Origin: Chloroflexota bacterium | GTDB taxonomy: Bacteria; Chloroflexota; Anaerolineae; Anaerolineales; UBA4823 | Assembly (NCBI GenBank): GCA_020349245.1 | Contig: CP070764.1 | Span: 903,257-967,256, forward strand | Direction: 5' to 3' | Length of the DNA: 64,000 nt | Part shown: in pieces, positions 35,176 through 44,304 of the stretch | Position numbering within the stretch: the first letter of the stretch is position 1 | Layout: the number at the start of each line of letters is the position of its first letter | Notes under the pieces: generated by a model | The model's database searches: none | Seen by the model: only the letters and a program-made list of their open reading frames with translations | What the model was told of the DNA's origin: nothing | Program-made: the position numbers and the translations under genes

Positions 35176-36327
35176 ATGAATTTCGATCTGACTGAAGAGC
35201 AGCGCTTGTGGAAAGAAACGGTGCATGATTTTGTCTTGCGGGAAGTAAAACCCATGGCCCAGAAGGTCGACGAAGAAGCCCAATTCAACTGGCCGGCCAT
35301 CCGGAAAATGGGACCTCTTGGGCTGCTCGGATTAAATGTCCCCGAGGAATATGGCGGAGCCGGCGTGGATGCCATCAGCGCTGCTATTGCGATCGAAGAA
35401 CTTGGTTGGGGCTGTGGGAGTACAGCTTTGTCGATCTCAGCCCACAATGGCCTTGGATGCGCTCCCCTTGCGTTATTTGCTGGTGATGAGGTGAAACAGC
35501 GTTTCCTGCCACCAGTAGCCTCCGGGAAGGGGAAGTTAGCCGCCCTGGCGTTAACCGAACCAGATGCTGGCTCAGATCTTCAAGGTGGTATTCGAACACG
35601 TGCTGAGCTGCTAAACGGCGAGTGGGTGATCAACGGGACAAAAATGTGGATCACAAACGCCAGCATTGCTGATTACATCGTTACCCTGGTGCGCACCGAT
35701 CCCAGCGGCGGTTCCCACTCACTCAGCCTGATCGTCGTCCCGACAGAAACGCCTGGTTTGGATATCGGTCCCGCAGAGAAGAAAATGGGATTAAAAGGCA
35801 GCCCGACTCATCCTGTTCACTATCAAGATGTTCGCGTGCCAGAAGATTATCTGTTAGGTGAAATCGGTGAGGGTTTGCATCAGACATTCATAGTTCTTGA
35901 TTGGGGAAGGGTTGGCATCGCTGCACTTTCTGTAGGTTTAGCCCGGGCAGCTTTTGAGGAAGCCAGGCGATATTCCAAGGAAAGGCATACTTTCGGAGTG
36001 CCCCTATCACATCACCAGGCGATCCAATGGATGCTCGCCGATGCGGCGACACAGATACAGACTGCACGCCTGATGGTTTATTATGCTGCCTGGTTAAAAA
36101 ACGAGGGGCGGCAATTTACATTACAAGCATCGATGGCAAAACTGAACGCCACCGAAATGGCAGAGCGGGTTTGTCGAGATGCCATCCAAATTCTGGGTGG
36201 GTATGGCTACAGTCGAGAATATCCAGTTGAACGCATTTACCGGGATACTAGGTTGATGACAATCGGGGAGGGCACGAGCGAAGTTCAGAGAATGGTCATC
36301 GCTCGTAAGGTACTCCAAGAAGGTTAA
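35176..36327 (+). CDS. Acyl-CoA dehydrogenase
   Basis: 383 residues from the ATG at 35176 (GGGAGAG upstream); the frame is open upstream but unsupported. The family is clear: FDLTEEQRLWKETVHDF at the start, LTEPDAGSDLQGG and MWITNASIADYIV (FAD and substrate site), and GGYGYSREYPVERIYRDTR near the end. Typical of short- or branched-chain enzymes that pass electrons to an electron-transfer flavoprotein. Its stop overlaps the convergent lepB stop in a shared TTAA. Confidence 0.94.
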   Translation: MNFDLTEEQRLWKETVHDFVLREVKPMAQKVDEEAQFNWPAIRKMGPLGLLGLNVPEEYGGAGVDAISAAIAIEELGWGCGSTALSISAHNGLGCAPLALFAGDEVKQRFLPPVASGKGKLAALALTEPDAGSDLQGGIRTRAELLNGEWVINGTKMWITNASIADYIVTLVRTDPSGGSHSLSLIVVPTETPGLDIGPAEKKMGLKGSPTHPVHYQDVRVPEDYLLGEIGEGLHQTFIVLDWGRVGIAALSVGLARAAFEEARRYSKERHTFGVPLSHHQAIQWMLADAATQIQTARLMVYYAAWLKNEGRQFTLQASMAKLNATEMAERVCRDAIQILGGYGYSREYPVERIYRDTRLMTIGEGTSEVQRMVIARKVLQEG

Positions 36328-36938
36328 GGTTCAGCAGCAATTGCATATGACATACTGAGTAGATCCCATTTCTCTGGAGGCCAGTAAACCACAAATGCTT
36401 TCCCTATCACCATATCTAGTGGTACCATGCCCCAGGCACGCGAATCAGACGAGTTATTCCGGTTATCCCCCATCACAAACAGCGAATCCTGGGGAACTTC
36501 CCACTCTCCCCCCTGCAAGGTTTGCGCCTCCAGATAAGGCTCAGATATCGCAGCACCATTGACAAATACTTTGCCATCCGCAACCAAAACACGCTCCCCA
36601 GGTAATCCAATCACCCGCTTGATATAGGGATCAAGCTCCGGATTGGGGGGAAAATGGAAAACAATAATATCACCCCGGCTGGGTTCGCCAAAATGGTAAG
36701 CTAGCTTGTTCACGACCACAAAATTTCCAGCGAACAAGGTGGGCTGCATACTCACCGATTCAACCCGAATTCGAGCTGAAACGGCATTTATGCCCAAGAA
36801 TAAAACTATTGAGACAAGTCCAATCTCAAGAATATCCTTGATGGATCGTCTAAACCCGGCTTTAAATGGATTTTCCGGTTTCTGATCCGGGAATTCTTGA
36901 CTGTGCAAATTTTCCAAACTGATCTCCCTTAATTCCAT
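36324..36938 (-). CDS. lepB: Signal peptidase I
   Basis: 204 residues with one N-terminal membrane helix (about 35-53) and an outside catalytic domain. The Ser-Lys dyad is Ser63 (VSMQPTL) and Lys107 (YIKRVIGLPGE). The box GDNRNNSSDSRAWG is intact. It removes signal peptides from exported proteins. The start overlaps the mog stop as TAATG, so translation is coupled. It converges with the acyl-CoA dehydrogenase gene. Confidence 0.95.
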   Translation of the reverse strand: MELREISLENLHSQEFPDQKPENPFKAGFRRSIKDILEIGLVSIVLFLGINAVSARIRVESVSMQPTLFAGNFVVVNKLAYHFGEPSRGDIIVFHFPPNPELDPYIKRVIGLPGERVLVADGKVFVNGAAISEPYLEAQTLQGGEWEVPQDSLFVMGDNRNNSSDSRAWGMVPLDMVIGKAFVVYWPPEKWDLLSMSYAIAAEP

Positions 36939-37441
36939 TACCCACCCGCAGGCCTGTGTCCCTTTTCAGCTTCAGGGTCTTCGGATAATAACGCCACGGC
37001 ATGTTCAAGAACTGGCAAAACGACCTCCAGGTTCTCTACTGCACCCGTGGGACTACCCGGCAAGTTGATGATCAGCGTCCGTTCCCTGATTCCTGCTCTT
37101 GCCCGAGAAAGCATGGCGTGAGGAGTCACCAAAAGACTTGCTGCACGCATGGCCTCGGTAAGACCTGGTGTCTCCCGCTCGATAACTCGCAAGGTAGCTT
37201 CGGGGGAATTATCCCTGGGGCTGAATCCCGTGCCGCCTGTAGTGAGGATAATATCAAAATCCCCTGAATCAGCCCATTCGAGAAGTGTATCGACCAGGAG
37301 CTGGAAATCATCCGGAACAACGTGGACCCGGTCTACAGACCAGCCGCGCTGGCGGATCACTTGTGCAATTGCAGGACCTGAACGGTCAGCCCGTTCGCCG
37401 TGAGCCGAACGATCCGATATCGTGAGAATACCTATACGCAA
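36938..37441 (-). CDS. Molybdenum cofactor protein of the MogA/MoaB family
   Basis: 167 residues with the MoCF-binding fold: ILTISDRSAHGERADRSGP, TTGGTGFSPRDNSPEATLRVIER (nucleotide-binding loop) and NLPGSPTGAVENL. It adenylylates molybdopterin before metal insertion, or in MoaB-type proteins has a related role. It is a solitary moco gene here, within a - strand run between a GNAT gene and lepB. Confidence 0.9.
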   Translation of the reverse strand: MRIGILTISDRSAHGERADRSGPAIAQVIRQRGWSVDRVHVVPDDFQLLVDTLLEWADSGDFDIILTTGGTGFSPRDNSPEATLRVIERETPGLTEAMRAASLLVTPHAMLSRARAGIRERTLIINLPGSPTGAVENLEVVLPVLEHAVALLSEDPEAEKGHRPAGG

Positions 37442-37458
37442 CTGTCGATCCTAATCCT

Positions 37459-37887
37459 TTATTGCAAGTCTTTTCCCATTGCAAATAAATCCAAGATCTG
37501 CCATCCCTGCTTTCGGTAGAATTCAATTGCCGGATTATCCTTTGTCATCAGCAGGTAGGATCGCAGGCATCCTTTCTCCCGCAGCAGTTCTTCTAAATTT
37601 TCCATCAAGGTAGAGCCAATCCCCTGTTGGCGAAATTTTTCGTCCACAGATAGGTGATAGATCAGAGCCCGCCTTCCATCGAAACCCCCCAATACCGTTC
37701 CGATTATACTTTCATCTATCTCTGCCACGAGAAACAACTCTGGATCCCTTTCTTGCTTCTTGGCGATCTCCTCCAGGGTATCCGAGCGTCCTGTGCGTAC
37801 CCCCGGTCCAGAATTCTCCCAAAGCGCTACCACCGATTCATAGTCATCCGGAAATCGGTATGGACGAATTTTTACACCTTGATTCAT
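37459..37887 (-). CDS. GNAT family N-acetyltransferase
   Basis: 142 residues with the full GNAT core: HLSVDEKFRQQGIGSTLMENLEE holds the acetyl-CoA pyrophosphate loop (QQGIGS), and MTKDNPAIEFYRKQGW is the conserved C-terminal helix and strand. Substrate unknown. Its ATG overlaps the stop of the PHP/AlbA_2 gene (ATGA), and mog follows after 17 nt. Confidence 0.87.
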   Translation of the reverse strand: MNQGVKIRPYRFPDDYESVVALWENSGPGVRTGRSDTLEEIAKKQERDPELFLVAEIDESIIGTVLGGFDGRRALIYHLSVDEKFRQQGIGSTLMENLEELLREKGCLRSYLLMTKDNPAIEFYRKQGWQILDLFAMGKDLQ

Positions 37888-39632
37888 TCTTCATCCTGTC
37901 CGACCAGCTTCTTCCAGTGACCATGGATTCCATCATCAGTAACCCCAAAATAATACCGATAACCTGAAGGAGTCCGCTGTACGAGATCATAATTAGGGCG
38001 TTTCCCCTGCTTTCCCTGGGGAAACAGGCCGAATTCTCCCTGCCACAAGATTTCTATATCATCGAGATTTGAGGGCAGTCGAGCATATTGGGTTAATGCA
38101 TAATGCCACAATCGCCTGGCTGATTTTAAGGTTACGTTTTTTACGACGTTGCCATTCCGCAAGTCTCTAACAGTGTAGAAACTACCGCCATCCCTCTCCT
38201 CAACACTAACGACTTCCACACCTGTCCGGGGAGTTAACTCCACCAATTCCTCCTCTGGCAAGGTAGGGGCTGCGCTAACCTTTTCAGCAGTGATGGGTTC
38301 GATTTTTCCTGTGAGTTGCAGCGTCTCACTTGACCCCCGCTGTACAAGGCTGACAATCTCATCCCTGACAGCCTGGCTGGTCTCTGCCTCAGTCCGCACA
38401 TAAATCTTGTAATCGTCAACGACATAAGGAGGGTCATCTCCACGGGGGACCAGTACCCTCAGAATCGTTTTGCCGCCAGTTTTGTGAGCATCAATTGTGC
38501 AGGTCAGTTGGGGACTGATCCGGTTCCCGATCTCCTTGTCGAGCTGGGCAATGGCCTGTTCGGGTTTAGAAATGCCTGCAATTGGCTTTCGCGGATCTGC
38601 ATTCAATCCCAGGAATAAAGTTCCTCCATTGGTATTCGCAAAAGCACTGATGTCGGCGATCACTGCATAAAGCCGTCCTCCCCGCACCGACATGCTATCG
38701 TGAAAATCTTGAACGATATTCGCGCCTTCTTCTCGGGCTGATTGAATAAAATCGTATGCTGGTTCCGCTTTTTGGCGATGGGGACGAGTCCTGGAAAAAT
38801 CGTTGTTCGAAAACAGATCCTTCAGGGCGTTGAAACTTACCTCAGGAATCAAGACATCCGTCGGGCGATCTCCAACACCGAGAATATTATGCTTTTGTTT
38901 ATCTGCTGTCAGGCGATGGGCATCGGATCCCTGGATACAGTGCATTCTGCGGGGGTATTCAGGTTTGGTCCCACTGAAGAATGCTGCAGTCGTACGACGA
39001 CCCTTCTTCTCCAGATCGGTCACCTCCAAGGCATCCAAATTGGGATCTTGGGTGTAAGCGATTCGGGTCTGGCCACCAAAAGTGAAACCTCTCATGGCGA
39101 CCCCGTGAGTCGAATTAGCGTGCGCTGCGATGGCCAATCCCCCTGCCCGGGAGATAGCCTGGTATGCACCGATCACGTCCGTTGTCGCCCCGACTGTGTC
39201 TGACCCATAATCGAGTTGATCAGCGGGGATATTCAAATCGAGTAAAATGTGTTCAATTTCCCGCAAGGGTTTGTTTTCAGGGAAGACACCCAGAATGTGG
39301 AAACCAAAGGTCGCCGTGAATTCAAACCCCGGCAAGACCAGTATTTTCTCAGTCAGCCGGCGATACTCGTCTAATTGATGTTTCTCACCAGCTAACAATC
39401 TGCCAGTAGTTTCCAAGAATTCCAGCTTTTTGATTTCTTCTACCATCTGGCGATATCCAGCGATCGTATTGTGATCTGTGAAGGCGATAATATCTAGGCC
39501 TCTTTCCTCTGCACGCTGCAATATCTCCAAATAAGAAATACTTGGTTGTTGGTAATCTCGTGAAGCAGGTGTATGTAGGTGCAGATCCATTGTCCGCCAC
39601 TGCATCGACCCGCGTGAATGTTTTTTTGCCAC
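37884..39632 (-). CDS. PHP phosphoesterase fused to a Schlafen AlbA_2-type domain
   Basis: 582 residues from a GTG (in-frame ATGs lie at 39605 and 39590). Residues about 15-280 form a PHP domain with the metal motif MDLHLHTPASRD, AFTDHNTIAG, AAHANSTHG and CIQGSDAH. Residues about 300-440 fit an AlbA_2 (Schlafen-type) domain: FANTNGGTLFLGL is its hallmark, with DDYKIYVRTEAETSQA. A third part (about 470-582) is unassigned and has GSFYTVRDLRNGNVV. It could cut or hydrolyse a nucleic acid or nucleotide. It is co-transcribed with a response regulator and a GNAT protein. Confidence 0.8.
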   Translation of the reverse strand: MAKKHSRGSMQWRTMDLHLHTPASRDYQQPSISYLEILQRAEERGLDIIAFTDHNTIAGYRQMVEEIKKLEFLETTGRLLAGEKHQLDEYRRLTEKILVLPGFEFTATFGFHILGVFPENKPLREIEHILLDLNIPADQLDYGSDTVGATTDVIGAYQAISRAGGLAIAAHANSTHGVAMRGFTFGGQTRIAYTQDPNLDALEVTDLEKKGRRTTAAFFSGTKPEYPRRMHCIQGSDAHRLTADKQKHNILGVGDRPTDVLIPEVSFNALKDLFSNNDFSRTRPHRQKAEPAYDFIQSAREEGANIVQDFHDSMSVRGGRLYAVIADISAFANTNGGTLFLGLNADPRKPIAGISKPEQAIAQLDKEIGNRISPQLTCTIDAHKTGGKTILRVLVPRGDDPPYVVDDYKIYVRTEAETSQAVRDEIVSLVQRGSSETLQLTGKIEPITAEKVSAAPTLPEEELVELTPRTGVEVVSVEERDGGSFYTVRDLRNGNVVKNVTLKSARRLWHYALTQYARLPSNLDDIEILWQGEFGLFPQGKQGKRPNYDLVQRTPSGYRYYFGVTDDGIHGHWKKLVGQDEE

Positions 39633-39642
39633 TTTTTTCTTT

Positions 39643-40005
39643 CTATCCTATCGTTTTTTGAATTTTTGTTAGCAGCTCATCGGGCAAAAAAGGTTTAAGA
39701 ACGAAACCATCTGCCCCTTCTTGCTGACTTCTTTCTGCCATATCCACGCCAGATGCGATTAATACCTTGACTCCTTTCAGCTCAGGTTTATGGCGCAATG
39801 AATGCAACACATCAAACCCATTGAGATGACGCAGGTGAACATCCATCAAGATCAATTCGGGTTGTTGTTGGCAAATCGAGTCGATTGTATCCTGAACGTG
39901 ATCTCCCCCTTGCCACAGGACAACTTCATATCCCTCGAATTCCAGCAACATCTGCAACAGGGAAAACATGTTGGCATCGTCCTCGATCAACATGATTTTT
40001 GGCAT
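39643..40005 (-). CDS. Stand-alone response regulator receiver protein
   Basis: About 120 residues from the ATG at 40005 (a GTG at 40020 is in frame). A single receiver domain: acidic pocket IEDDAN, phospho-acceptor Asp in LILMDVHLRH, and the conserved Lys in VLKPFLPDE. No output domain. It begins at the very end of lon, 10 nt before the PHP fusion gene. No histidine kinase is near, so its partner is encoded elsewhere. Confidence 0.88.
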   Translation of the reverse strand: MPKIMLIEDDANMFSLLQMLLEFEGYEVVLWQGGDHVQDTIDSICQQQPELILMDVHLRHLNGFDVLHSLRHKPELKGVKVLIASGVDMAERSQQEGADGFVLKPFLPDELLTKIQKTIG

Positions 40006-40009
40006 ATGC

Positions 40010-42592
40010 TTAATCGCCACTGGGCTTCTTAGATTTCACTTTCTTCTCCCGCTTCGGAGGAGCAGCTTCCAAGGCAATGTTGATCACCTCATCCACCGTA
40101 TCAACCATCACGAATTTCATCTCCTTGCGCACTTCTGCGGGAAGATCTTCCAGGTCAGCCTCGTTCCGTTTTGGGAGTACAACAGTCTTCAATCCACTGC
40201 GATGTGCAGCTAATACCTTCTCTTTGATTCCACCCACCGGTAAGACCTGCCCCCTCAACGTGATCTCACCAGTCATCCCAACGTCCGCACGTACTGGCCG
40301 TTTTGAAATCAAGGACACCAGGGCAGTCGCCATGGTTACCCCTGCGGAAGGTCCATCCTTCGGTTGGGCCCCACTGGGGACATGCAGGTGGATATCCGTT
40401 TCATCGAAGAAATTGGGTTTCAAGGAAAAATCCTTGGCTCTCGATCGAACAAATGAAAGCGCAGCTCTGGCAGACTCCTGCATGACATCACCCAAGGAAC
40501 CGGTCAGCTGGAACCCCTTGTTGCCAGGCATTCCTGTAGCCTCGATAAAAAGCACATCTCCTCCGGTGGGTGTATAAGCTAATCCTGTCGCAACGCCCGG
40601 GATCGAAGTACGTTCAGCAATCTCTTCATTCCCAAAAAATCGCGGCCGTCCTAAGAATTCACGCACCAGATCTGGATCGATCTTTACCTTCTTCTTCTTC
40701 CCTTCAGCAATGCGGGTCACAACCTTGCGGTTGATTGCACCGATTTCCCTTTCCAGGCTTCTCACGCCCGCCTCCCGTGTATAAGAGCGAATGATTCTTT
40801 CCAAAGCTGGCTTACTAAAAACGGCTTCTTCTGGTCGTAATCCATTCTCCCTGAGTTGGCGTGGGATCAAGTAGCCTTTTGCGATTTCAATTTTCTCACT
40901 TTCTGTGTAGCCGGAAAGGATGATGATTTCCATGCGATCGCGCAAAGGCGCAGGAATCGGCTCGAGTAGATTGGCGGTTGTGATAAACATTACCTGGGAT
41001 AAATCGAAACCAACTTCCAAGTAGTGATCTCGAAACTCAACATTTTGTTCTGGATCCAGCACCTCTAACAGCGCAGAAGCTGGGTCACCATGAAAATCGT
41101 AGGTCAGCTTATCAACTTCGTCTAGCATGAAGACTGGATTCCTCGATTCCACCCGACGAATCGCCTGCAATATGCGTCCCGGCATCGCACCGATATATGT
41201 ACGGCGATGACCGCGTATCTCCGCTTCGTCACGCACGCCACCCAGCGAGATGCGAATAAATTTCCTCCCCATCGCCCGGGCGATCGATTGACCAAGGGAA
41301 GTTTTGCCAACGCCTGGAGGACCAACAAAGCACAGGATCACACCTTCACGGACCCGCCGTATTTCATCCACGGGCTCTTGTGCTTCAATTTCATCCTTGC
41401 GTTCCAGCTTTAATTTACGCACCGCGAGGTATTCAAGAATTCGTTCCTTTACATCCTCGAGGCCATAGTGATCATGATCTAGGACTTTACGAGCTCGGGA
41501 AATATCTAAATCATCTTGAGTACCGATCGACCAGGGTAGTGAAACCAACCAGTCAAGGTAAGTCCGGATCACCCCATATTCAGCAGCTGCAGTTGGTAGA
41601 CGGGAAAGCCTGTCTAACTCCCGACGAGCCATCTTCTCCGCTTCCTCCGGCATTTGTGCTTTCTCGATCTTCTGCCGGAACTCTTCCGTCTCTAGGGTTT
41701 GTTCGTCCGCTTCGCCTAATTCTCTTTGAATCGCTTTTAGCTGCTCTCTGAGGAAGTATTCCCTCTGGACTTTGTCTATCTCAGACCTGGCCTCATTCTG
41801 GATCCGCTGACCGATTTCCAGCATCTCGACTTCCCGGGTGAGAATCGTGACTAACTTCTTTAACTTCTCCAGTACAGGATCGAGTTCTAATAACTCCTGA
41901 GCGTCTTCCAGGTCCATTCGCTGAAAGTTAGCGATCGTGTATATCGTTTGCAGCGGGTCTTCCAATCCAACAACAGAAGTGACCAATTCACGCGGAATGG
42001 AGGGGATCATCTCGGCGATGTGGACGAATTGATCGCGCGCATTTCTCGCCAGGGCTTCAACTTCCAGATCATCTTCCAACACTTCAGGAAATAATTCGAT
42101 CTTCGCCTTAAGATACGGGTCAAGATGGACAAACTCTCCGAGATTAAACCTGGCTAATCCCTGAACCAGAAGACGAATTGTCCCATCTGGAGCCCTGAAC
42201 AGGCGATGAACAATTGCCACAGTACCGATGGTGAACAAATCCTCCGGGCCCGGTGTATCCATCTCTGGATCTTTGGATGCGACTAGACCGATCAACCGAT
42301 CTTCTCCCGCCATGACATCATCCACCAGACGGATAGACCGGGGCTGACCTATGGTCAATGGCACTGCTGTCTGCGGGTAAACCACCACGCCACGCAAAGG
42401 TAATATCGGCAGATCAGCGGGGATGCGCTCGAAAAGTTCTGACTCCTCGCTCATTTCCCCTTGATCGGTATCTTCTTTCTCTAGCACGCGGGGGGTCAAC
42501 GGTCTGAAGAACAACTCCTCCTGGAGCTCCTCAAGATCGTCAAACCAACTCAACAAATCCATAATACTTTGATTCCAACGTGAGGCTGGCAT
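40010..42592 (-). CDS. lon: ATP-dependent protease La (Lon)
   Basis: 860 residues: an N-terminal LON substrate domain ([21 protein letters not shown]), a coiled-coil stretch ([20 protein letters not shown]), an AAA+ module with Walker [10 protein letters not shown], and the protease domain with the catalytic Ser in [12 protein letters not shown] and Lys in [12 protein letters not shown]. It degrades damaged proteins. An N-terminal extension of about 60 residues precedes the LON domain. It lies 12 nt after hsp20, forming a stress cluster with tpx. Confidence 0.97.
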   Translation of the reverse strand: MPASRWNQSIMDLLSWFDDLEELQEELFFRPLTPRVLEKEDTDQGEMSEESELFERIPADLPILPLRGVVVYPQTAVPLTIGQPRSIRLVDDVMAGEDRLIGLVASKDPEMDTPGPEDLFTIGTVAIVHRLFRAPDGTIRLLVQGLARFNLGEFVHLDPYLKAKIELFPEVLEDDLEVEALARNARDQFVHIAEMIPSIPRELVTSVVGLEDPLQTIYTIANFQRMDLEDAQELLELDPVLEKLKKLVTILTREVEMLEIGQRIQNEARSEIDKVQREYFLREQLKAIQRELGEADEQTLETEEFRQKIEKAQMPEEAEKMARRELDRLSRLPTAAAEYGVIRTYLDWLVSLPWSIGTQDDLDISRARKVLDHDHYGLEDVKERILEYLAVRKLKLERKDEIEAQEPVDEIRRVREGVILCFVGPPGVGKTSLGQSIARAMGRKFIRISLGGVRDEAEIRGHRRTYIGAMPGRILQAIRRVESRNPVFMLDEVDKLTYDFHGDPASALLEVLDPEQNVEFRDHYLEVGFDLSQVMFITTANLLEPIPAPLRDRMEIIILSGYTESEKIEIAKGYLIPRQLRENGLRPEEAVFSKPALERIIRSYTREAGVRSLEREIGAINRKVVTRIAEGKKKKVKIDPDLVREFLGRPRFFGNEEIAERTSIPGVATGLAYTPTGGDVLFIEATGMPGNKGFQLTGSLGDVMQESARAALSFVRSRAKDFSLKPNFFDETDIHLHVPSGAQPKDGPSAGVTMATALVSLISKRPVRADVGMTGEITLRGQVLPVGGIKEKVLAAHRSGLKTVVLPKRNEADLEDLPAEVRKEMKFVMVDTVDEVINIALEAAPPKREKKVKSKKPSGD

Positions 42593-42604
42593 TGTTATTT
42601 CCGT

Positions 42605-43030
42605 TTACTCAGTAACATGGATTTTCTTTGGTTTATCTTTCGGAAAAACTAAACGTAAAAACCCGGCAATATACTCTGCCGTAACCTCGTCCGAAAGCAC
42701 AGGTCCTGGAAGTTCGACTTCGGTAAGAAATTCTCCAAAGAAAATCTCCATTTGATAATACGCTCTTTGTTCTTGAATATCAGGGCGATTGCCCCGCACG
42801 GTTAGCTGATTCCCTGTCAAAAATATTGAGAAATCCTCTTCTCGCATTCCAGCGATCTCCACCCGGATGATGATGGCATCCTCTGTCTCATAAACGTCAG
42901 TCGCTGGTCGCCAGACATGGGAACGGACCCTGTTTCGCCAGCGGTTTGTCTTCTGTCTCCAGACCTCGGACTCATCCGTTGTGTGCCAACGCGGATGCAA
43001 AGGTTCAGATTTTAATTCAAGTTCTTCCAT
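42605..43030 (-). CDS. Hsp20/alpha-crystallin family small heat-shock protein
   Basis: An Hsp20 chaperone. From the ATG at 43030, which has GGAG about 8 nt upstream, it is 141 residues; an ATG at 43048 that overlaps the tpx stop (TGATG) is the alternative. The alpha-crystallin domain runs from PATDVYETEDAIIIRVEIAG to the AEYIAGFLRLVFPK segment. The C-terminal IXI-type motif is only partly present (KKIHVTE). It sits between tpx and lon. Confidence 0.88.
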   Translation of the reverse strand: MEELELKSEPLHPRWHTTDESEVWRQKTNRWRNRVRSHVWRPATDVYETEDAIIIRVEIAGMREEDFSIFLTGNQLTVRGNRPDIQEQRAYYQMEIFFGEFLTEVELPGPVLSDEVTAEYIAGFLRLVFPKDKPKKIHVTE

Positions 43031-43047
43031 CTTCTTCACTCCATGCA

Positions 43048-43578
43048 TCAATCCAAAGTTTTTGCCTTTCGAGCTGCTTCGATCACTGCTTCGTAATCTG
43101 GTTCCTCCCCTATCGCCGGTAAATACTCGACGTATTCAACTATCCCTTTCGGATTTACCACAAAAACCGCTCTTCGAAATACAGCCAATTCTTTTATCAT
43201 TACACCGTACTTCTCCCCGAATTCCATGTCTTTCTGGTCAGAGAGTGTAATGACCTGGTCGATTCCAGCTGCCCCGCACCATTGACTGAGTGTAAAAGGT
43301 AAATCCCTGCTGACCATCAAGATAGCGATCTCCTCACCCAAAGCTGCCGCTTCCAGATTAAATCTCCTCGTTTCCCGGTCACAAACCGCGGTATTCAGGG
43401 AGGGTAATGAACCAATAATTCGCACTTTTCCTTCCGTGCTTTCCAGGACTTTGATCGATGTCCAATCCATGGTTTGCGCACGAAATTCCGGCGCTTTCAT
43501 ACCAATCCGGATATCTTCACCAATAATTGTCATCTCTCGACCTCGGAACTCCAGCAATCCCTTTCTTTCAAGACTCAT
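43048..43578 (-). CDS. tpx: Thiol peroxidase, atypical 2-Cys peroxiredoxin
   Basis: 176 residues; GGAGG sits 7 nt before the ATG. It matches Tpx: FRGREMTIIGEDIRIGMKAP at the start, peroxidatic Cys66 in NTAVCDRETRRFN and resolving Cys101 in SQWCGAAG, 35 residues apart as in the family. It reduces hydroperoxides using thioredoxin, in the cytoplasm. First gene of a stress-type run with hsp20, lon and a response regulator. Confidence 0.94.
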   Translation of the reverse strand: MSLERKGLLEFRGREMTIIGEDIRIGMKAPEFRAQTMDWTSIKVLESTEGKVRIIGSLPSLNTAVCDRETRRFNLEAAALGEEIAILMVSRDLPFTLSQWCGAAGIDQVITLSDQKDMEFGEKYGVMIKELAVFRRAVFVVNPKGIVEYVEYLPAIGEEPDYEAVIEAARKAKTLD

Positions 43579-43724
43579 TCAAAACCTCCGTTGAAGCAGC
43601 GAACCCCAGGGTGAGCCGCAATGGGAATTCAGCCGGGTATTCATCCTTCCTAGCAGGGGAAAGCAGGTAATCTCTGATACTCTAGCAAGATTGAAACAAC
43701 TCACTCCCCTTACCCCCACCGAGG

Positions 43725-43797
43725 CGCCCCCGGCGGGATTCGAACCCACAACCTTAGGTTTAGAAGACCTCTGCTCTGTCCTTTGAGCTACGGGGGC
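43725..43797 (-). tRNA. tRNA-Arg (anticodon UCU)
   Basis: A 73-nt cloverleaf read on the - strand. Acceptor GCCCCCG pairs with CGGGGGC over 7 bp; D-stem GCTC/GAGC; anticodon loop CTTCTAA with anticodon TCT; T-arm GTGGG-TTCGAAT-CCCGC with one G-U pair; G as discriminator. The 3' CCA is not encoded. One pair at the top of the anticodon stem (G27-A43) is a mismatch. Confidence 0.93.
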
Positions 43798-43811
43798 ATC
43801 TCCATATTTTA

Positions 43812-44249
43812 TCAGCACTCTGGGCATGGACGCAGCCCTTTATATACCCGCGGACCAGAAAGTGTCTGGAGAATCACGGAGGAAGAGCGTCCCAACTGAT
43901 CGGCGAGTTCCACGGGTGTCAGGGGGGTATTCCCGTTGGAGAGAAATAAACGGAATGCAGATTCGACCAGCGATGTCCTATCTTCAATAAATCGGGGCTG
44001 TTTTGCACAATGCGTGATCAAAATATGCTGAAGACCATCTACCTGTTGAACCTCCGCTGTCTCAGGGTCCACCCAATCAATCAGGTTATCTTCGCGCACA
44101 CCTGCGAATGCTTCCTGGTGTTCAGGACATAGAAAGCTGAACAGGTCAACCCGCCAATTGCGATCGTTTTGACCCCACCAATCAAAATCGATATGAAAAC
44201 GCGTTTGCAAACCAGGTTTTACCAGGCTAAAACGCTTTAATTCCGTCAC
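43812..44249 (-). CDS. Uncharacterised protein with Cys pairs and a winged-helix-like end
   Basis: 145 residues. Possible metal ligands are Cys41 and His44 (LCPEH) and Cys142 and Cys145 (CPEC). The C-terminal third (about 92-140) reads like a winged helix: SLVESAFRLFLSNGNTPL TPVELADQLGRSS then ILQTLSGPRVYKGLRP. It shares TPLTPxEL with the 527-residue neighbour upstream, from which it is separated by 55 nt. A nucleic-acid-binding or regulatory role is possible. It lies 14 nt before tRNA-Arg. Confidence 0.65.
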   Translation of the reverse strand: MTELKRFSLVKPGLQTRFHIDFDWWGQNDRNWRVDLFSFLCPEHQEAFAGVREDNLIDWVDPETAEVQQVDGLQHILITHCAKQPRFIEDRTSLVESAFRLFLSNGNTPLTPVELADQLGRSSSVILQTLSGPRVYKGLRPCPEC

Positions 44250-44304
44250 TTCACTCCTCTATACCGTAGAATCTTCCTTTGAAAAACGATAATCCGTTAT
44301 TTTC

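Noticed and set aside
43579-43827. Open frame encoding APVAQRTEQRSSKPKVVGSN
   Set aside because: This is the well-known false translation across a tRNA; the tRNA-Arg at 43725-43797 explains it.
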